A DNA stretch of 64,000 bases from CAKSQF01 sp963628435 (GCA_963628435.1 CAVGEY010000004.1:52562-116561), one strand, 5' to 3'; counted from the first letter of the stretch, positions 53,568 to 61,111 are shown. Notes: a model not told the origin generated them from the letters alone. Translations and numbers: made by a program.

Positions 53568-54512
53568 ATGAAAATGAACGAGTCTTTACTGTACGGCATA
53601 CTTTTCGCATCATCTGTATGCGTGATTTTTCTCGGTATATTCATAATCTGCGCTCTGCGCAAAAGAGCGCGGCTTTCGGCAATCTACGCCTCCCGCGTCA
53701 GAGACGAACGCTTTGCCAACTCGCTTCTGTCTTTCGTTTTCGGAAAGAAAATCATCAAAAATCCGTATATACTGTGCAGCAGTACGGACACGGCTCCCGG
53801 CGTATGCGCCGCCATGGTCTGCTCGGGCGGCATCGCGCTTATAAGCATTCAGCAGGGATCGGGTGAATTTATCGCACCCGACAGCGGAAGCTGGTCGGTC
53901 ACCGAAAACGGAATAACATACTCTATTCCGAATCTGATTGAGCGCGGCCGGACATATATCGCCGAACTGTCAAAACTCATGATGCGCAAGAGTCTGAACT
54001 GTCCGTCAATCAGGCATTACATATTTCTGACCGATGACCATGCATCCTTCGATTTTCGCAGTTCGGACTTCGTTTTCACAGGTCCCGGACTGATCAAAGA
54101 GTTGAAGGTATTCGGCGAATTCGGCGCGCTGAATTCGAGAGAAGTCGCCGCGATAAGCGATTTAATCGTCAAAAACAGCGAAATGTGCAAGGCGGCCTAT
54201 TCAAAAGCCGCATCCGAGAAATTTGCGGATGCCGATGTTAAACCGGCGCCGATAAGCATTTCCGACATTCTGCCGATTCCCGATGACACATTCGACTCAT
54301 CGGACAGTAAAACCGTTGTGCTTCGGTCTGCCGATCCGGCTTTCGAAGCCGAGCCTGCCGAAAGCGATGACGAAGAGTCGGGCAAAACGGTTGTGCTTAA
54401 CACGGTCGTGAAGCCGAACGCCGAAAAGAAAGACGAATTTGATGACGGCGATGATGACGGCGATGACGAGGAATTCAGCATCGGAACGCTGTTCGGAGTG
54501 AAAAAGCATTGA
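53568..54512 (+). CDS. Membrane-anchored protein with acidic tail and TVVL motifs
   Basis: I do not recognise this 314-residue protein. I use the ATG at 53568 (an ATG two codons on is equally possible; no strong ribosome site is seen). An N-terminal helix (~7-29, LYGILFASSVCVIFLGIFIICAL) precedes a basic stretch (RKRARL), a ~180-residue alpha/beta cytosolic domain (CSSTDTAPGVCAAMVCSGGIALISIQQG...), which may resemble nuclease-related NERD domains only very loosely, and a disordered Asp/Glu tail. The tail repeats SKTVVLRS and GKTVVLNT, each with T-x-x-L, the kind of site FHA domains bind when phosphorylated (inference). A perfect palindromic terminator follows. Confidence 0.78.
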   Translation: MKMNESLLYGILFASSVCVIFLGIFIICALRKRARLSAIYASRVRDERFANSLLSFVFGKKIIKNPYILCSSTDTAPGVCAAMVCSGGIALISIQQGSGEFIAPDSGSWSVTENGITYSIPNLIERGRTYIAELSKLMMRKSLNCPSIRHYIFLTDDHASFDFRSSDFVFTGPGLIKELKVFGEFGALNSREVAAISDLIVKNSEMCKAAYSKAASEKFADADVKPAPISISDILPIPDDTFDSSDSKTVVLRSADPAFEAEPAESDDEESGKTVVLNTVVKPNAEKKDEFDDGDDDGDDEEFSIGTLFGVKKH

Positions 54513-54515
54513 AAC

Positions 54516-54556
54516 AAAAGACAAAACCGCGGAAATTTCCGCGGTTTTGTCTTTTT
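54516..54556. terminator. Perfect 40-base palindromic bidirectional terminator
   Basis: AAAAGACAAAACCGCGGAAA (54516-54535) is followed directly by its exact complement (54536-54555). It lies between two converging genes ending at 54512 and 54556. Confidence 0.92.
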
Positions 54557-55689
54557 TATTGAAGTTCGAGTTTCATATAACCCGCTTTTACAAGTCCGAT
54601 TTTTTCGAGGATAAAATTAAACAGCAGCGACAGTACCGCAGGCAGAATGATGCAGAGAAGCAGCACTCCGAGCCACGCTTCCCCGCTCCAGTTCATATCA
54701 AGCAGAATCTGCCACGGCGAAAGCAGTCCGCATGTACCCATTCCCGCGTTGACTCCGGAACAATGAAGTTTGAATACGGTCGTTGAGAGCGGCCCGCAGA
54801 AAGCGGAGGCAAGTGTCGGAGCAATCCATATCTGCGGATGTCGGCAGATATTGCCCATCTGGAGCATTGACGTGCCGAGTCCCTGTGCGACAAGTCCTCC
54901 CCATTTGTTTTCGCGGAATGATATAACCGCAAATCCGACCATCTGGCAGCAGCAGCCGACAGCCGCGGCGCCCGCCGCAAGCATAAGATTTTCGGAAAGT
55001 CCCGCTTCCCCGGCGGTGAAAATCATGGCGCAGAGCGCCGCCGATGAAATCGGAAGTGTCAAAACCATGCCCATTATCACGGCAAGCAGAATTCCCATGA
55101 TCAGCGGGATTTCACCTGTTGCGTATTCGATAATTCCCCGCAGGGCGTAAATGAAGCGCGCGATAAACGGGCAGAGCGCCCATGTGGCGAGAAATCCCGC
55201 GCACATTGTCACGGCGGGAGTTACGAGTATGTCGACTTTGGTCGATTTCGATACGAGTTTGCCGATTTCACACGCCAAAAGCACCGCAAAGAAAGAGCCC
55301 GCGGGGCCCGCGCTGTACGAGGCGCCGTCAAAGACGGTTGCATACTGTCCCCCCATCGCACCGACGGCGGCGCATGAATAAAGGATAAGCGGATCGGCTT
55401 TCAGCTTGTTTGCGACCGCAACGCCGATTGCGGCTCCGTAAACATAGGGATTTTGCGCATAGGATGCGACAACATGAAAAATGTCGGTTGCCGAATCGGG
55501 AAAAACGGCATTTCCGATTGCTTTGAAAATCGTGCCGATGAGAAGTGATGCGAAAAGTCCGAGAGCCATCGCGCCCATTGCGTCGATAAAATAGACTTTA
55601 GGCGACAGCGTTATTCCCTTTTTTCCGAGAAATGCGAGAACTTTATTCTCTTTTTTTTCTTTTTTGCCGTTTTTGCTCTTTTCTTCCAT
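54556..55689 (-). CDS. PTS sugar transporter subunit IIC-like membrane protein
   Basis: This 377-residue protein resembles the stand-alone PTS EIIC_2 family (PF13303-type), which would carry a sugar across the membrane. Start at ATG 55689, 9 bases after AAAGG. A Lys/Glu-rich N-terminus (EEKSKNGKKEKKENK) precedes ~9-10 helices; the motifs GAMGGQYATVFDGASYSAGPAGSFFAVLLACEIG and GTSMLQMGNICRHPQIWIAPTLASAFCGPLSTTVFKLHC...NAGMGTCGLLSP are typical of it. No EIIA/EIIB lies nearby, so the true substrate and energy coupling are unknown. A consensus promoter with a palindrome is ~200 bases upstream. Confidence 0.9.
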   Translation of the reverse strand: MEEKSKNGKKEKKENKVLAFLGKKGITLSPKVYFIDAMGAMALGLFASLLIGTIFKAIGNAVFPDSATDIFHVVASYAQNPYVYGAAIGVAVANKLKADPLILYSCAAVGAMGGQYATVFDGASYSAGPAGSFFAVLLACEIGKLVSKSTKVDILVTPAVTMCAGFLATWALCPFIARFIYALRGIIEYATGEIPLIMGILLAVIMGMVLTLPISSAALCAMIFTAGEAGLSENLMLAAGAAAVGCCCQMVGFAVISFRENKWGGLVAQGLGTSMLQMGNICRHPQIWIAPTLASAFCGPLSTTVFKLHCSGVNAGMGTCGLLSPWQILLDMNWSGEAWLGVLLLCIILPAVLSLLFNFILEKIGLVKAGYMKLELQ

Positions 55690-55895
55690 GATAAAATACC
55701 TTTCTTTCGTTTCCGTGAGTTTACGCGATAAAATTTCCGCTTCGGCAAATCTTATCCGCGCAAAAAGCCACGGAGAATATAAAAATGTCACACACTATGA
55801 TGAAAAAGCCTCGGGCGTGCCGTGACACTGGCATTTATCCCCGATGATGCCGCTTCTTCGATAAAAAAGATATTTCAGACCGTTCGGTCTGATCT
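55690..55895 (-). promoter_or_regulatory. Leader of PTS IIC gene with attenuator-like hairpin
   Basis: About 200 untranslated bases. On the minus strand TCGGG (55844-55840)...TGCC...GGCA...CCCGA (55815-55811) forms a nested stem-loop followed by GGCTTTTTC, like an intrinsic terminator. It begins ~50 bases after the predicted start. Confidence 0.5.
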
Positions 55896-55924
55896 ATTAT
55901 AATTTTTTTCGGCACGTTTGTCAA
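55876..55924 (-). promoter_or_regulatory. PTS IIC promoter with downstream palindromic operator
   Basis: On the minus strand TTGACA (55924-55919), 17 bases, TATAAT (55901-55896), then CAGACCG-AA-CGGTCTG (55891-55876), a 7+7 inverted repeat at the expected start site. The layout and ACCG-N2-CGGT core fit a TetR-type repressor operator (inference). No such regulator lies in this window. Confidence 0.8.
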
Positions 55925-56032
55925 GTAGCGTGCGGTGAATTTGCAAACAGACATCTCTTCGGCAAATCTACGCATCTTCGGAAAGATAATGCCGAGAAAA
56001 TACGCATTTGGGAATTATTTTTTCAAAAAAGC

Positions 56033-56061
56033 TTGACTTTTGATTTTATTTATGATAGAAT
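56033..56061 (+). promoter_or_regulatory. mntP promoter
   Basis: TTGACT (56033-56038), a 17-base spacer and TAGAAT (56056-56061); the transcript starts just before the riboswitch. Confidence 0.85.
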
Positions 56062-56068
56062 AGCGAGC

Positions 56069-56161
56069 GTTTGAGGGAGTAGGTGACTTCGAAGAGGAGC
56101 GGCAAGTCAACAGACTGACGGTAAACGCCGTCTGGCTTGTCTTAAACAGCGAGACTCAAGC
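56069..56161 (+). ncRNA. yybP-ykoY (Mn2+) riboswitch aptamer
   Basis: TTGAG (56071-56075) and CTCAA (56155-56159) form the closing helix P1. Inside are the two conserved loop elements: GGGAGTAG (56075-56082) and GTCAACA (56106-56112), then a stem CTGACGGTAAACGCCGTCTG (56113-56133 region), and GCGAGACT (56149-56156). This is the yybP-ykoY consensus, which binds Mn2+ and lets transcription continue. The downstream gene, mntP, is the standard partner. Confidence 0.9.
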
Positions 56162-56168
56162 ATGCGAC

Positions 56169-56246
56169 AGGGCACACCGCCCGAAACGCCTGCTTTGGGC
56201 AATAGACGTCGGTGCGCGGTGCTGCTGCGTGCCTTATTTTTTTATT
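56169..56246 (+). terminator. Riboswitch expression platform: conditional terminator
   Basis: GGCA-CACCGC (56171-56180) can pair with GCGGTG (56216-56221) and TGCC (56230-56233), followed by TTATTTTTTTATT. It lies between aptamer and mntP ribosome site, so low Mn2+ should stop transcription here. Confidence 0.8.
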
Positions 56247-56260
56247 CGGAGGTTCTCACT

Positions 56261-56848
56261 ATGGGACTTTTGGAACTCTTTCTTCTTGCTGTCGGGCTTT
56301 CCATGGATGCATTCGCAGTTGCGGTCTGCAAGGGACTGTCAACCGGGAAGCTCAAAAAATCGCATTTTCTCATCGTCGGAGCATGGTTCGGCGGATTTCA
56401 GGCTCTTATGCCCACAATCGGCTATTTTCTCGGCGGAACATTCAAGCAGTATATCGACTCGTTCGATCACTGGATCGCCGCGATTCTGCTTGCCTTGATC
56501 GGCGCGAATATGCTCAAAGAAGGTCTGTCAAAGGATACCGAAAAGGTCGACGCGTCATTCTCATTCAAATCGATGCTTCTGCTTGCGATTGCGACCAGCA
56601 TCGACGCGCTCGCGGTCGGCGTTTCGTTCGCTTTCCTGTCGGACATCAACATTTATTTTGCGGCCGGACTTATAGGCGTAACAACATTCATCCTCTCGGC
56701 AATCGGACTGAAAATCGGAAATGTTTTCGGTCTGAAATACAAGAGCAAGGCCGAAATCGCTGGCGGTATCATCCTCATTTTAATCGGACTGAAGATACTG
56801 TTCGAGCATCTCGGCATCATCGATTGGTTCTTGAATCTTTTCAAATAA
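56261..56848 (+). CDS. mntP: Manganese exporter MntP
   Basis: MntP expels excess Mn2+ across the membrane. Start at ATG 56261, 9-10 bases after CGGAGG; the 195-residue product has the expected size and six helices. The paired motifs GLSMDAFAVAVCKGLS (Asp16) and ATSIDALAVGVSFAFL, from the two internal repeats, carry the acidic residues that define the family. The Mn2+ riboswitch immediately upstream supports both the identity and its induction by Mn2+. Confidence 0.96.
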   Translation: MGLLELFLLAVGLSMDAFAVAVCKGLSTGKLKKSHFLIVGAWFGGFQALMPTIGYFLGGTFKQYIDSFDHWIAAILLALIGANMLKEGLSKDTEKVDASFSFKSMLLLAIATSIDALAVGVSFAFLSDINIYFAAGLIGVTTFILSAIGLKIGNVFGLKYKSKAEIAGGIILILIGLKILFEHLGIIDWFLNLFK

Positions 56849-56854
56849 GAAACG

Positions 56855-56891
56855 GCAAAGCCGTGAGCGTATTAACGCTCACGGCTTTGTG
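56855..56891. terminator. Terminator between mntP and redox operon
   Basis: CAAAGCCGTGAGCGT (56856-56870) pairs with ACGCTCACGGCTTTG (56875-56889). It follows the mntP stop by 7 bases and, on the other strand, the end of the rubrerythrin-tail ORF by 5 bases. Confidence 0.88.
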
Positions 56892-56894
56892 TTT

Positions 56895-57014
56895 TCATCG
56901 GCAGTTCTCCGCGCCGACTTCAAACCGGCTTTGCGGATAATTGCAGGTCGGGCAGATTTCGGGAACATTCTTGCCGATGACTGTATTGCTTTCTTTACGC
57001 TTAAATAAGAGCAT
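56895..57014 (-). CDS. 39-residue ORF: rubrerythrin C-terminal (rubredoxin half) peptide
   Basis: This short ORF overlaps the end of trxA by 14 bases (ATG at 57014). The product, MLLFKRKESN-TVIGKNVPEI-CPTCNYPQSR-FEVGAENCR, has the CPxCxYPQxxFEV tail of clostridial rubrerythrins, whose C-terminal rubredoxin-like domain ends like this. Only the second CxxC half of the iron site is present; the diiron domain is missing. It is either a remnant of a deleted rubrerythrin gene or a real microprotein, since the operon's hairpin terminator sits 5 bases after its stop. Ribosome site is weak. Confidence 0.55.
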   Translation of the reverse strand: MLLFKRKESNTVIGKNVPEICPTCNYPQSRFEVGAENCR

Positions 57015-57315
57015 CGGTGATTTCTTTAAGCTGATTTTTGTCACGGTATCCGACAATGCTCTTTACAAGTTTGCCTTCCCTGAAGAAAAGCAGAGTCGGG
57101 ATTGAGCTGATCCCGAATTTCAGCGCAAGCTCGCGCTCATCATCGACATTCACCTTGCCGAAGCGCAGCTTTTCGCCGTACTCATCCGCAAGCTCTTCGA
57201 CAATCGGGGAGAGCATTTTGCAGGGGCCGCACCATGTTGCGAAAAAGTCGACGACAACGGGTACGGATGATGATAATACTTCTTTTTCGAAATTTTCGGA
57301 TGTTATGTTAAGCAT
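57001..57315 (-). CDS. trxA: Thioredoxin
   Basis: This cytosolic dithiol carrier reduces protein disulfides. I use ATG 57315 (a TTG two codons upstream, closer to AAGGG, is an alternative), giving 104 residues. The active site is WCGPC (Cys29, Cys32), the cis-Pro loop is SSIPTLLFF. It follows the mini FTR catalytic protein by 24 bases, so it may be reduced by a ferredoxin-thioredoxin reductase rather than by NADPH (inference). Confidence 0.97.
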   Translation of the reverse strand: MLNITSENFEKEVLSSSVPVVVDFFATWCGPCKMLSPIVEELADEYGEKLRFGKVNVDDERELALKFGISSIPTLLFFREGKLVKSIVGYRDKNQLKEITDALI

Positions 57316-57339
57316 ATTCAAGACTCTTCCCTTCTGCTT

Positions 57340-57537
57340 TTATTTTGATTTATAATAGAGCATACAGTGGCAGTATCCCTCGAAATTCGGATCTTTAATC
57401 TGATCTTTGAATTCCTTGCACATGCATTTGTATTCTTCCTTGCGTTCAAGACGGCAGGGGCAGTATCCGTCTTTCTGTTTTAAGCCCTCTTTTATTGTCC
57501 TGACGATTTCTTCGTCCGGATTAAGCGTTATTTTCAT
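57340..57537 (-). CDS. Ferredoxin-thioredoxin reductase catalytic-chain-like protein
   Basis: This 65-residue protein keeps the three Cys pairs of FTR beta chains: CPC (26-28), CMC (38-40) and CHC (56-58). In the plant/cyanobacterial enzyme these hold a [4Fe-4S] cluster next to a redox disulfide that takes electrons from ferredoxin and passes them to thioredoxin. It is about half the length of the plant chain, and the spacing (9 and 15 residues) differs from the classical 16 and 8. Similar mini-FTRs exist in anaerobes. Its neighbour trxA is the obvious partner. The ATG follows AAAGGT. Confidence 0.88.
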   Translation of the reverse strand: MKITLNPDEEIVRTIKEGLKQKDGYCPCRLERKEEYKCMCKEFKDQIKDPNFEGYCHCMLYYKSK

Positions 57538-57594
57538 ACCGATTTTGTACCTTTCTTTTGAAAATCAATTCATATTCACTGCTGTCCGACTGCT

Positions 57595-58305
57595 TTATCT
57601 TGCCGCCTCGTCATCATCAAGGCTGAAATGCGCCGCAAATTTCGGGAAAATCGGGCTGCTTTCAACCGTCTTATCAAGAATTTTCGAGAAAAATCCGATG
57701 AGCGTTCCGTTGACGGCAACCATAATAAGCGTACCGACGCCTATTCCCTCGAGTTTTCCGAAAAAGCAGAAGGTCATTATCAGCGCGGCGACAAGACAGC
57801 CGCAATCGAACACCGTTTTGCATACCGACAGTTTAAGACGGTATCTTGCCGTAACCGCCTTTACCGAAAAATCGTAAACCTGCGGATAAAGATATGTTTT
57901 GAAGCAGAGAGCGATTGAAAATGATGTCAATGTAACTCCGACGACGAACAGGACAACCCTCAGCGGGATACTCATACTGCCGGGCGCTGTAACATCGGGG
58001 TTAAAACACGGAATAAGCCGCCAGAGATCAAGCACGAAGCCGTAGATAAGGCATGTGAGAAAAGATGTCAGATATACGGCTTTTATTCTTCTCAGCAGAA
58101 TGCAGAGAAGGATAAAAAGGACTGCCTGAATAACATATTCTGCCTGTCCGAATGTCAAGAATCCGAGTTTCAGGCTGAGAAGATAGGCGGGAGCGACTAT
58201 CATCGATATTCCGAAATCGACCGATGTCAGAATCGCGACCGCGAGCGAGAGCAAAATTATGGAGATAAAATAGACGATTTCAGACGGAATTTTTATTTTT
58301 TTCAT
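57595..58305 (-). CDS. DUF6198/YitT-like membrane protein
   Basis: This 236-residue protein has about five or six hydrophobic helices and resembles the YczE/YitT-type (DUF6198) membrane family: ISIILLSLAVAILTSVDFGISMIVAPAYLLSLKLGFLTFGQAEYVIQ at the start, then LTCLIYGFVLDLWRLI. Function is not established. The conserved GIG-x-GT (EGIGVGTLIMVAVNGTLIGFF) near the C-terminus is typical. It lies between the nitroreductase (26-base gap) and the FTR gene (57-base gap). Confidence 0.85.
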   Translation of the reverse strand: MKKIKIPSEIVYFISIILLSLAVAILTSVDFGISMIVAPAYLLSLKLGFLTFGQAEYVIQAVLFILLCILLRRIKAVYLTSFLTCLIYGFVLDLWRLIPCFNPDVTAPGSMSIPLRVVLFVVGVTLTSFSIALCFKTYLYPQVYDFSVKAVTARYRLKLSVCKTVFDCGCLVAALIMTFCFFGKLEGIGVGTLIMVAVNGTLIGFFSKILDKTVESSPIFPKFAAHFSLDDDEAAR

Positions 58306-58331
58306 TAAGTAAACTGCCTCCCGGCATCAAA

Positions 58332-58853
58332 TCAAACGGATACGACATAATTATCTTTACGTTTCGCCGCTTTGGGAAGTTCGCACGCGGGATAGCCGAG
58401 CGCAATCGAGCCGATGCCGCGCAGATTTTCGGGCAGTCCCCATTCGGCAAGCAGTCTTTTTCCGTCTTCGCTGTCGAAGATTTCACGCTCTCTGTGTACC
58501 CACACCGAGCCGAGTCCGAGCGATGCGGCGGCAAGCATCATATTTTCAAGCACACAGCTTCCGTCTTCCACCGCGGTAAAAGCATTTCTGTCGGCAAGAA
58601 CAAGCAGCACAACCGGCGCTCCGTAATAAGGATCGCCGTCACGTCCCATCACCGCCGCGTTGAGCCTTGCGATTTCACTGCGGTATTTTTCGGATTTTAC
58701 GGCGACGATTGTCGGCGACTGGCGTCCCATGCCGGTCGGCGCATAGGTTCCCGCTTCGGCAACCGCGTCGATAAGTTCATCCGGAACCGCTTTTTTAAGA
58801 TAAGAGCGCACCGCTCTGCGTGATTTGATAAGCTCGATAAAATCGTTTGTCAT
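58332..58853 (-). CDS. Nitroreductase-family FMN protein
   Basis: This 173-residue member of the nitroreductase family binds FMN as a dimer and reduces nitro, quinone or enone substrates with NAD(P)H. The FMN-binding pattern SRRAVRSYLKKAVPDELID (~11-29), APTGMGRQSPTIV and GLGSVWVHRE, IGSIALGYPAC are clear. GGGAGG lies 9 bases before the ATG. It heads the redox operon with DUF6198, the mini-FTR and thioredoxin. Substrate unknown. Confidence 0.94.
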   Translation of the reverse strand: MTNDFIELIKSRRAVRSYLKKAVPDELIDAVAEAGTYAPTGMGRQSPTIVAVKSEKYRSEIARLNAAVMGRDGDPYYGAPVVLLVLADRNAFTAVEDGSCVLENMMLAAASLGLGSVWVHREREIFDSEDGKRLLAEWGLPENLRGIGSIALGYPACELPKAAKRKDNYVVSV

Positions 58854-58895
58854 TTTGAAATCCTCCCTTAGATTCAGCTGCGGGCTGATGTAAAA

Positions 58896-58924
58896 TCGCC
58901 ATACGCCTGTACGGCGTATGGCGA
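58896..58924 (-). promoter_or_regulatory. Stem-loop in leader of redox operon
   Basis: CGCCATACGCC (58897-58907) pairs with GGCGTATGGCG (58913-58923). It lies ~40 bases after the predicted transcript start (promoter 58968-58996) and is followed by ATTTTAC on the minus strand, so it is a possible attenuator; it also lies after the AAA+ gene stop (59039) and may end that transcript. Confidence 0.6.
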
Positions 58925-58967
58925 AAACGGATCATTCCGAAAAAATCCATACAGATTTTCTGGCTCC

Positions 58968-58996
58968 ATTATAACAGCAACAGAACACTTTGTCAA
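58968..58996 (-). promoter_or_regulatory. Promoter of redox operon
   Basis: On the minus strand TTGACA (58996-58991), a 17-base spacer and TATAAT (58973-58968), a perfect consensus 43 bases after the AAA+ stop codon. Confidence 0.9.
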
Positions 58997-59038
58997 TACG
59001 ATTTAACAAAAAAGCGAAAAGCAGTGTCTTGTCGATTT

Positions 59039-61111
59039 TCAGAATCCGACACGTCTTGTCTGATTTTCGTGAGCCGCCGTATGCGGAATTTCGATATCCT
59101 CTGCCTTTATTGTCTTTATGTCTTTTTCGGTAACAGAGTCATAATCCATCGAGAGAAGTCTGCCCGCCTGAGCCATTTTGGCTTTTTCAATCAGATTGCG
59201 CGCAAAGCGTCCGTTGCCGAAATCGGCTTGAAGTCTTGCGTCTTCGAAGATTCCGTTCAGCCTGGTCAGCGCGCCGTTCTCGAGGCTTATGCCCTGCTTC
59301 TTTGCGAGAAATTCGGCAATAGAGCAAAGCTCGTCTGCGGTATAGTCATCGAAATGAACATTAAAGGCAACTCTCGAACGAAGTCCCGGATTTTTTTCGA
59401 GAAATTTTTCCATTTTGTCGGGGTAGCCTGCGAAAATAACGACAACATCATTTCGGCGATTTTCCATTTCCTGTACGATTGTGTTTATCGCCTCATCACC
59501 GTAGGAGCCCTCGTGGCCGTCGACAAGAGAATATGCCTCATCGATAAAGAGCACGCTTCCTCTGGCTTTTTGGAATTTTTCCTTAATGATGGCCGCTGTC
59601 CATCCGACATATTTGCCGACGAGATCTGCGCGTCCCACTTCCACCAGATTGCCTATTGAAAGCAGTCCGTTGTCTCTCATTATTTTCGCGAAAAGCCTTG
59701 CGACCGTGGTTTTGGCCGTTCCCGGATTTCCGGTAAAAACCATGTGCATATTGACATTTTCGGCTTTCATGCCTTTATCGGCAAACAGCTTCTGCGCTTT
59801 ATAGTATTCAAGTGCGCCGACGATGGTCTTTTTTGCCTCGCCGAGACCGATCATGCCCATAAGTTCGTCATACGCCGAGCCTTTAGGCTCCTCTTTGACT
59901 TTTATTCCGATTGATTCGAGCTGTTTATATTGCGGATAAATTTCGGATTTCAGCTCTTTGTCAAACCATGTGTTGAATATTTCTTTAAGTTCGGGTATAA
60001 GATATCCCCTGTCCTCTTCTATTTCGGACAAAAGCGTTTCTTTCGCTGACAGATTACTTTCTTTCGAGAGCTTTTCAAGATAAGCCTTCGACTGAGCCGC
60101 GTCCATAAAATCTTCCTTGATTTCGACAAGAGTCAGGTTGCAGAGATTTTCAAAGAACATCTTTTTGATGTTTGTGCATTCACGGGGCAGACAAATAAAA
60201 GTCAGTACCCGATTGCGGTATTTTTTTACCGTTTTGCAGATTTGTTCGATTACATCCATTCCGTATGTTGCGGTATCGCTTTCCTGAACCTCTTTATCAA
60301 AATAACGTATAATGACCGCGCCGCCGATACTGCTTTTGTAAAGAACATCGATCGAATAATCGTCGAACACATCGTCCGGTTCTATATCAATGAATTCATA
60401 CCTTTGGATGGTCATGCGCCCGTTACCGTAAAGCGCGCTGAGCAAAAGGCGGCTGACCGACTTTCGGAGTTCTTCATCATCGGTTTCTATCATATAATGT
60501 GCGGGATGGCCGAGAATATTCGATTTTATTGTTTTCGGGGTATAAATACGGTCGAGTTCGGGAATAACATTATCTTTCATTGAGTATTTTTCGGCTTCCG
60601 AGTAGATAAAGGCTTTTTCTTTCGGCATAATTAAATTTTCGCCGTAAGAAAGTCTGCCGATTCTGCCTCTGGAAAGACTATGGATTCCGAGCGTTTCGTA
60701 CAGGGAATCACTGTCTTCGCCGATAAAATCTTTATGCAGGGACATTCTTAATGCATGCTCAAAATTTTTGAAACAACATTCCTGCATGGAAAAGAAGTAT
60801 TCGGGTGTTTTGCATTTTGAGTGGGATACGGTATACTTAAGAAGAGTGCAGGCAAGATTTTTGAGTACGGATTCCATGCTCGCGTATGACATATTCTTAA
60901 AAAATACTGCGCCGCCGATAATCCGCTTTTCCATGCAGTTGTTTTCATAGAAATTCGAAACAAAAGGATACAGATTGCATTGATTTTCCTCGTATACCTC
61001 TTGACAGTTTTCTCTGACAACCGCTTTTGTGGAATCGAAGCATTCACCGGTAGGAAGAGAAGAATCGGAGAAATCACCTTTCACACCGGCCGAAAATGTA
61101 AAATACTGCAT
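59039..61111 (-). CDS. SpoVK/CbbX-like AAA+ ATPase with long N-terminal region
   Basis: This 690-residue protein ends in a CbbX/SpoVK-type AAA+ module: DELMGMIGLGEAKKTIVGALEYYKAQ (~415-440), Walker A GNPGTAKTT (461-469), pore region GKYVGWTAA, Walker B VLFIDEAYSL (520-529), Asn/sensor VVVIFAGYPDKM (557-568) and Arg finger LRSR (577-580). The first ~380 residues are not recognised; ~200-340 (HYMIETDDEELRKSVSRLLLSALYG...GGAVIIRYFD) looks like a second, degenerate AAA+ core without Walker A. CbbX-type ATPases remodel partner proteins; the partner here is unknown. It has an elaborate promoter region (61256-61328). Confidence 0.92.
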   Translation of the reverse strand: MQYFTFSAGVKGDFSDSSLPTGECFDSTKAVVRENCQEVYEENQCNLYPFVSNFYENNCMEKRIIGGAVFFKNMSYASMESVLKNLACTLLKYTVSHSKCKTPEYFFSMQECCFKNFEHALRMSLHKDFIGEDSDSLYETLGIHSLSRGRIGRLSYGENLIMPKEKAFIYSEAEKYSMKDNVIPELDRIYTPKTIKSNILGHPAHYMIETDDEELRKSVSRLLLSALYGNGRMTIQRYEFIDIEPDDVFDDYSIDVLYKSSIGGAVIIRYFDKEVQESDTATYGMDVIEQICKTVKKYRNRVLTFICLPRECTNIKKMFFENLCNLTLVEIKEDFMDAAQSKAYLEKLSKESNLSAKETLLSEIEEDRGYLIPELKEIFNTWFDKELKSEIYPQYKQLESIGIKVKEEPKGSAYDELMGMIGLGEAKKTIVGALEYYKAQKLFADKGMKAENVNMHMVFTGNPGTAKTTVARLFAKIMRDNGLLSIGNLVEVGRADLVGKYVGWTAAIIKEKFQKARGSVLFIDEAYSLVDGHEGSYGDEAINTIVQEMENRRNDVVVIFAGYPDKMEKFLEKNPGLRSRVAFNVHFDDYTADELCSIAEFLAKKQGISLENGALTRLNGIFEDARLQADFGNGRFARNLIEKAKMAQAGRLLSMDYDSVTEKDIKTIKAEDIEIPHTAAHENQTRRVGF

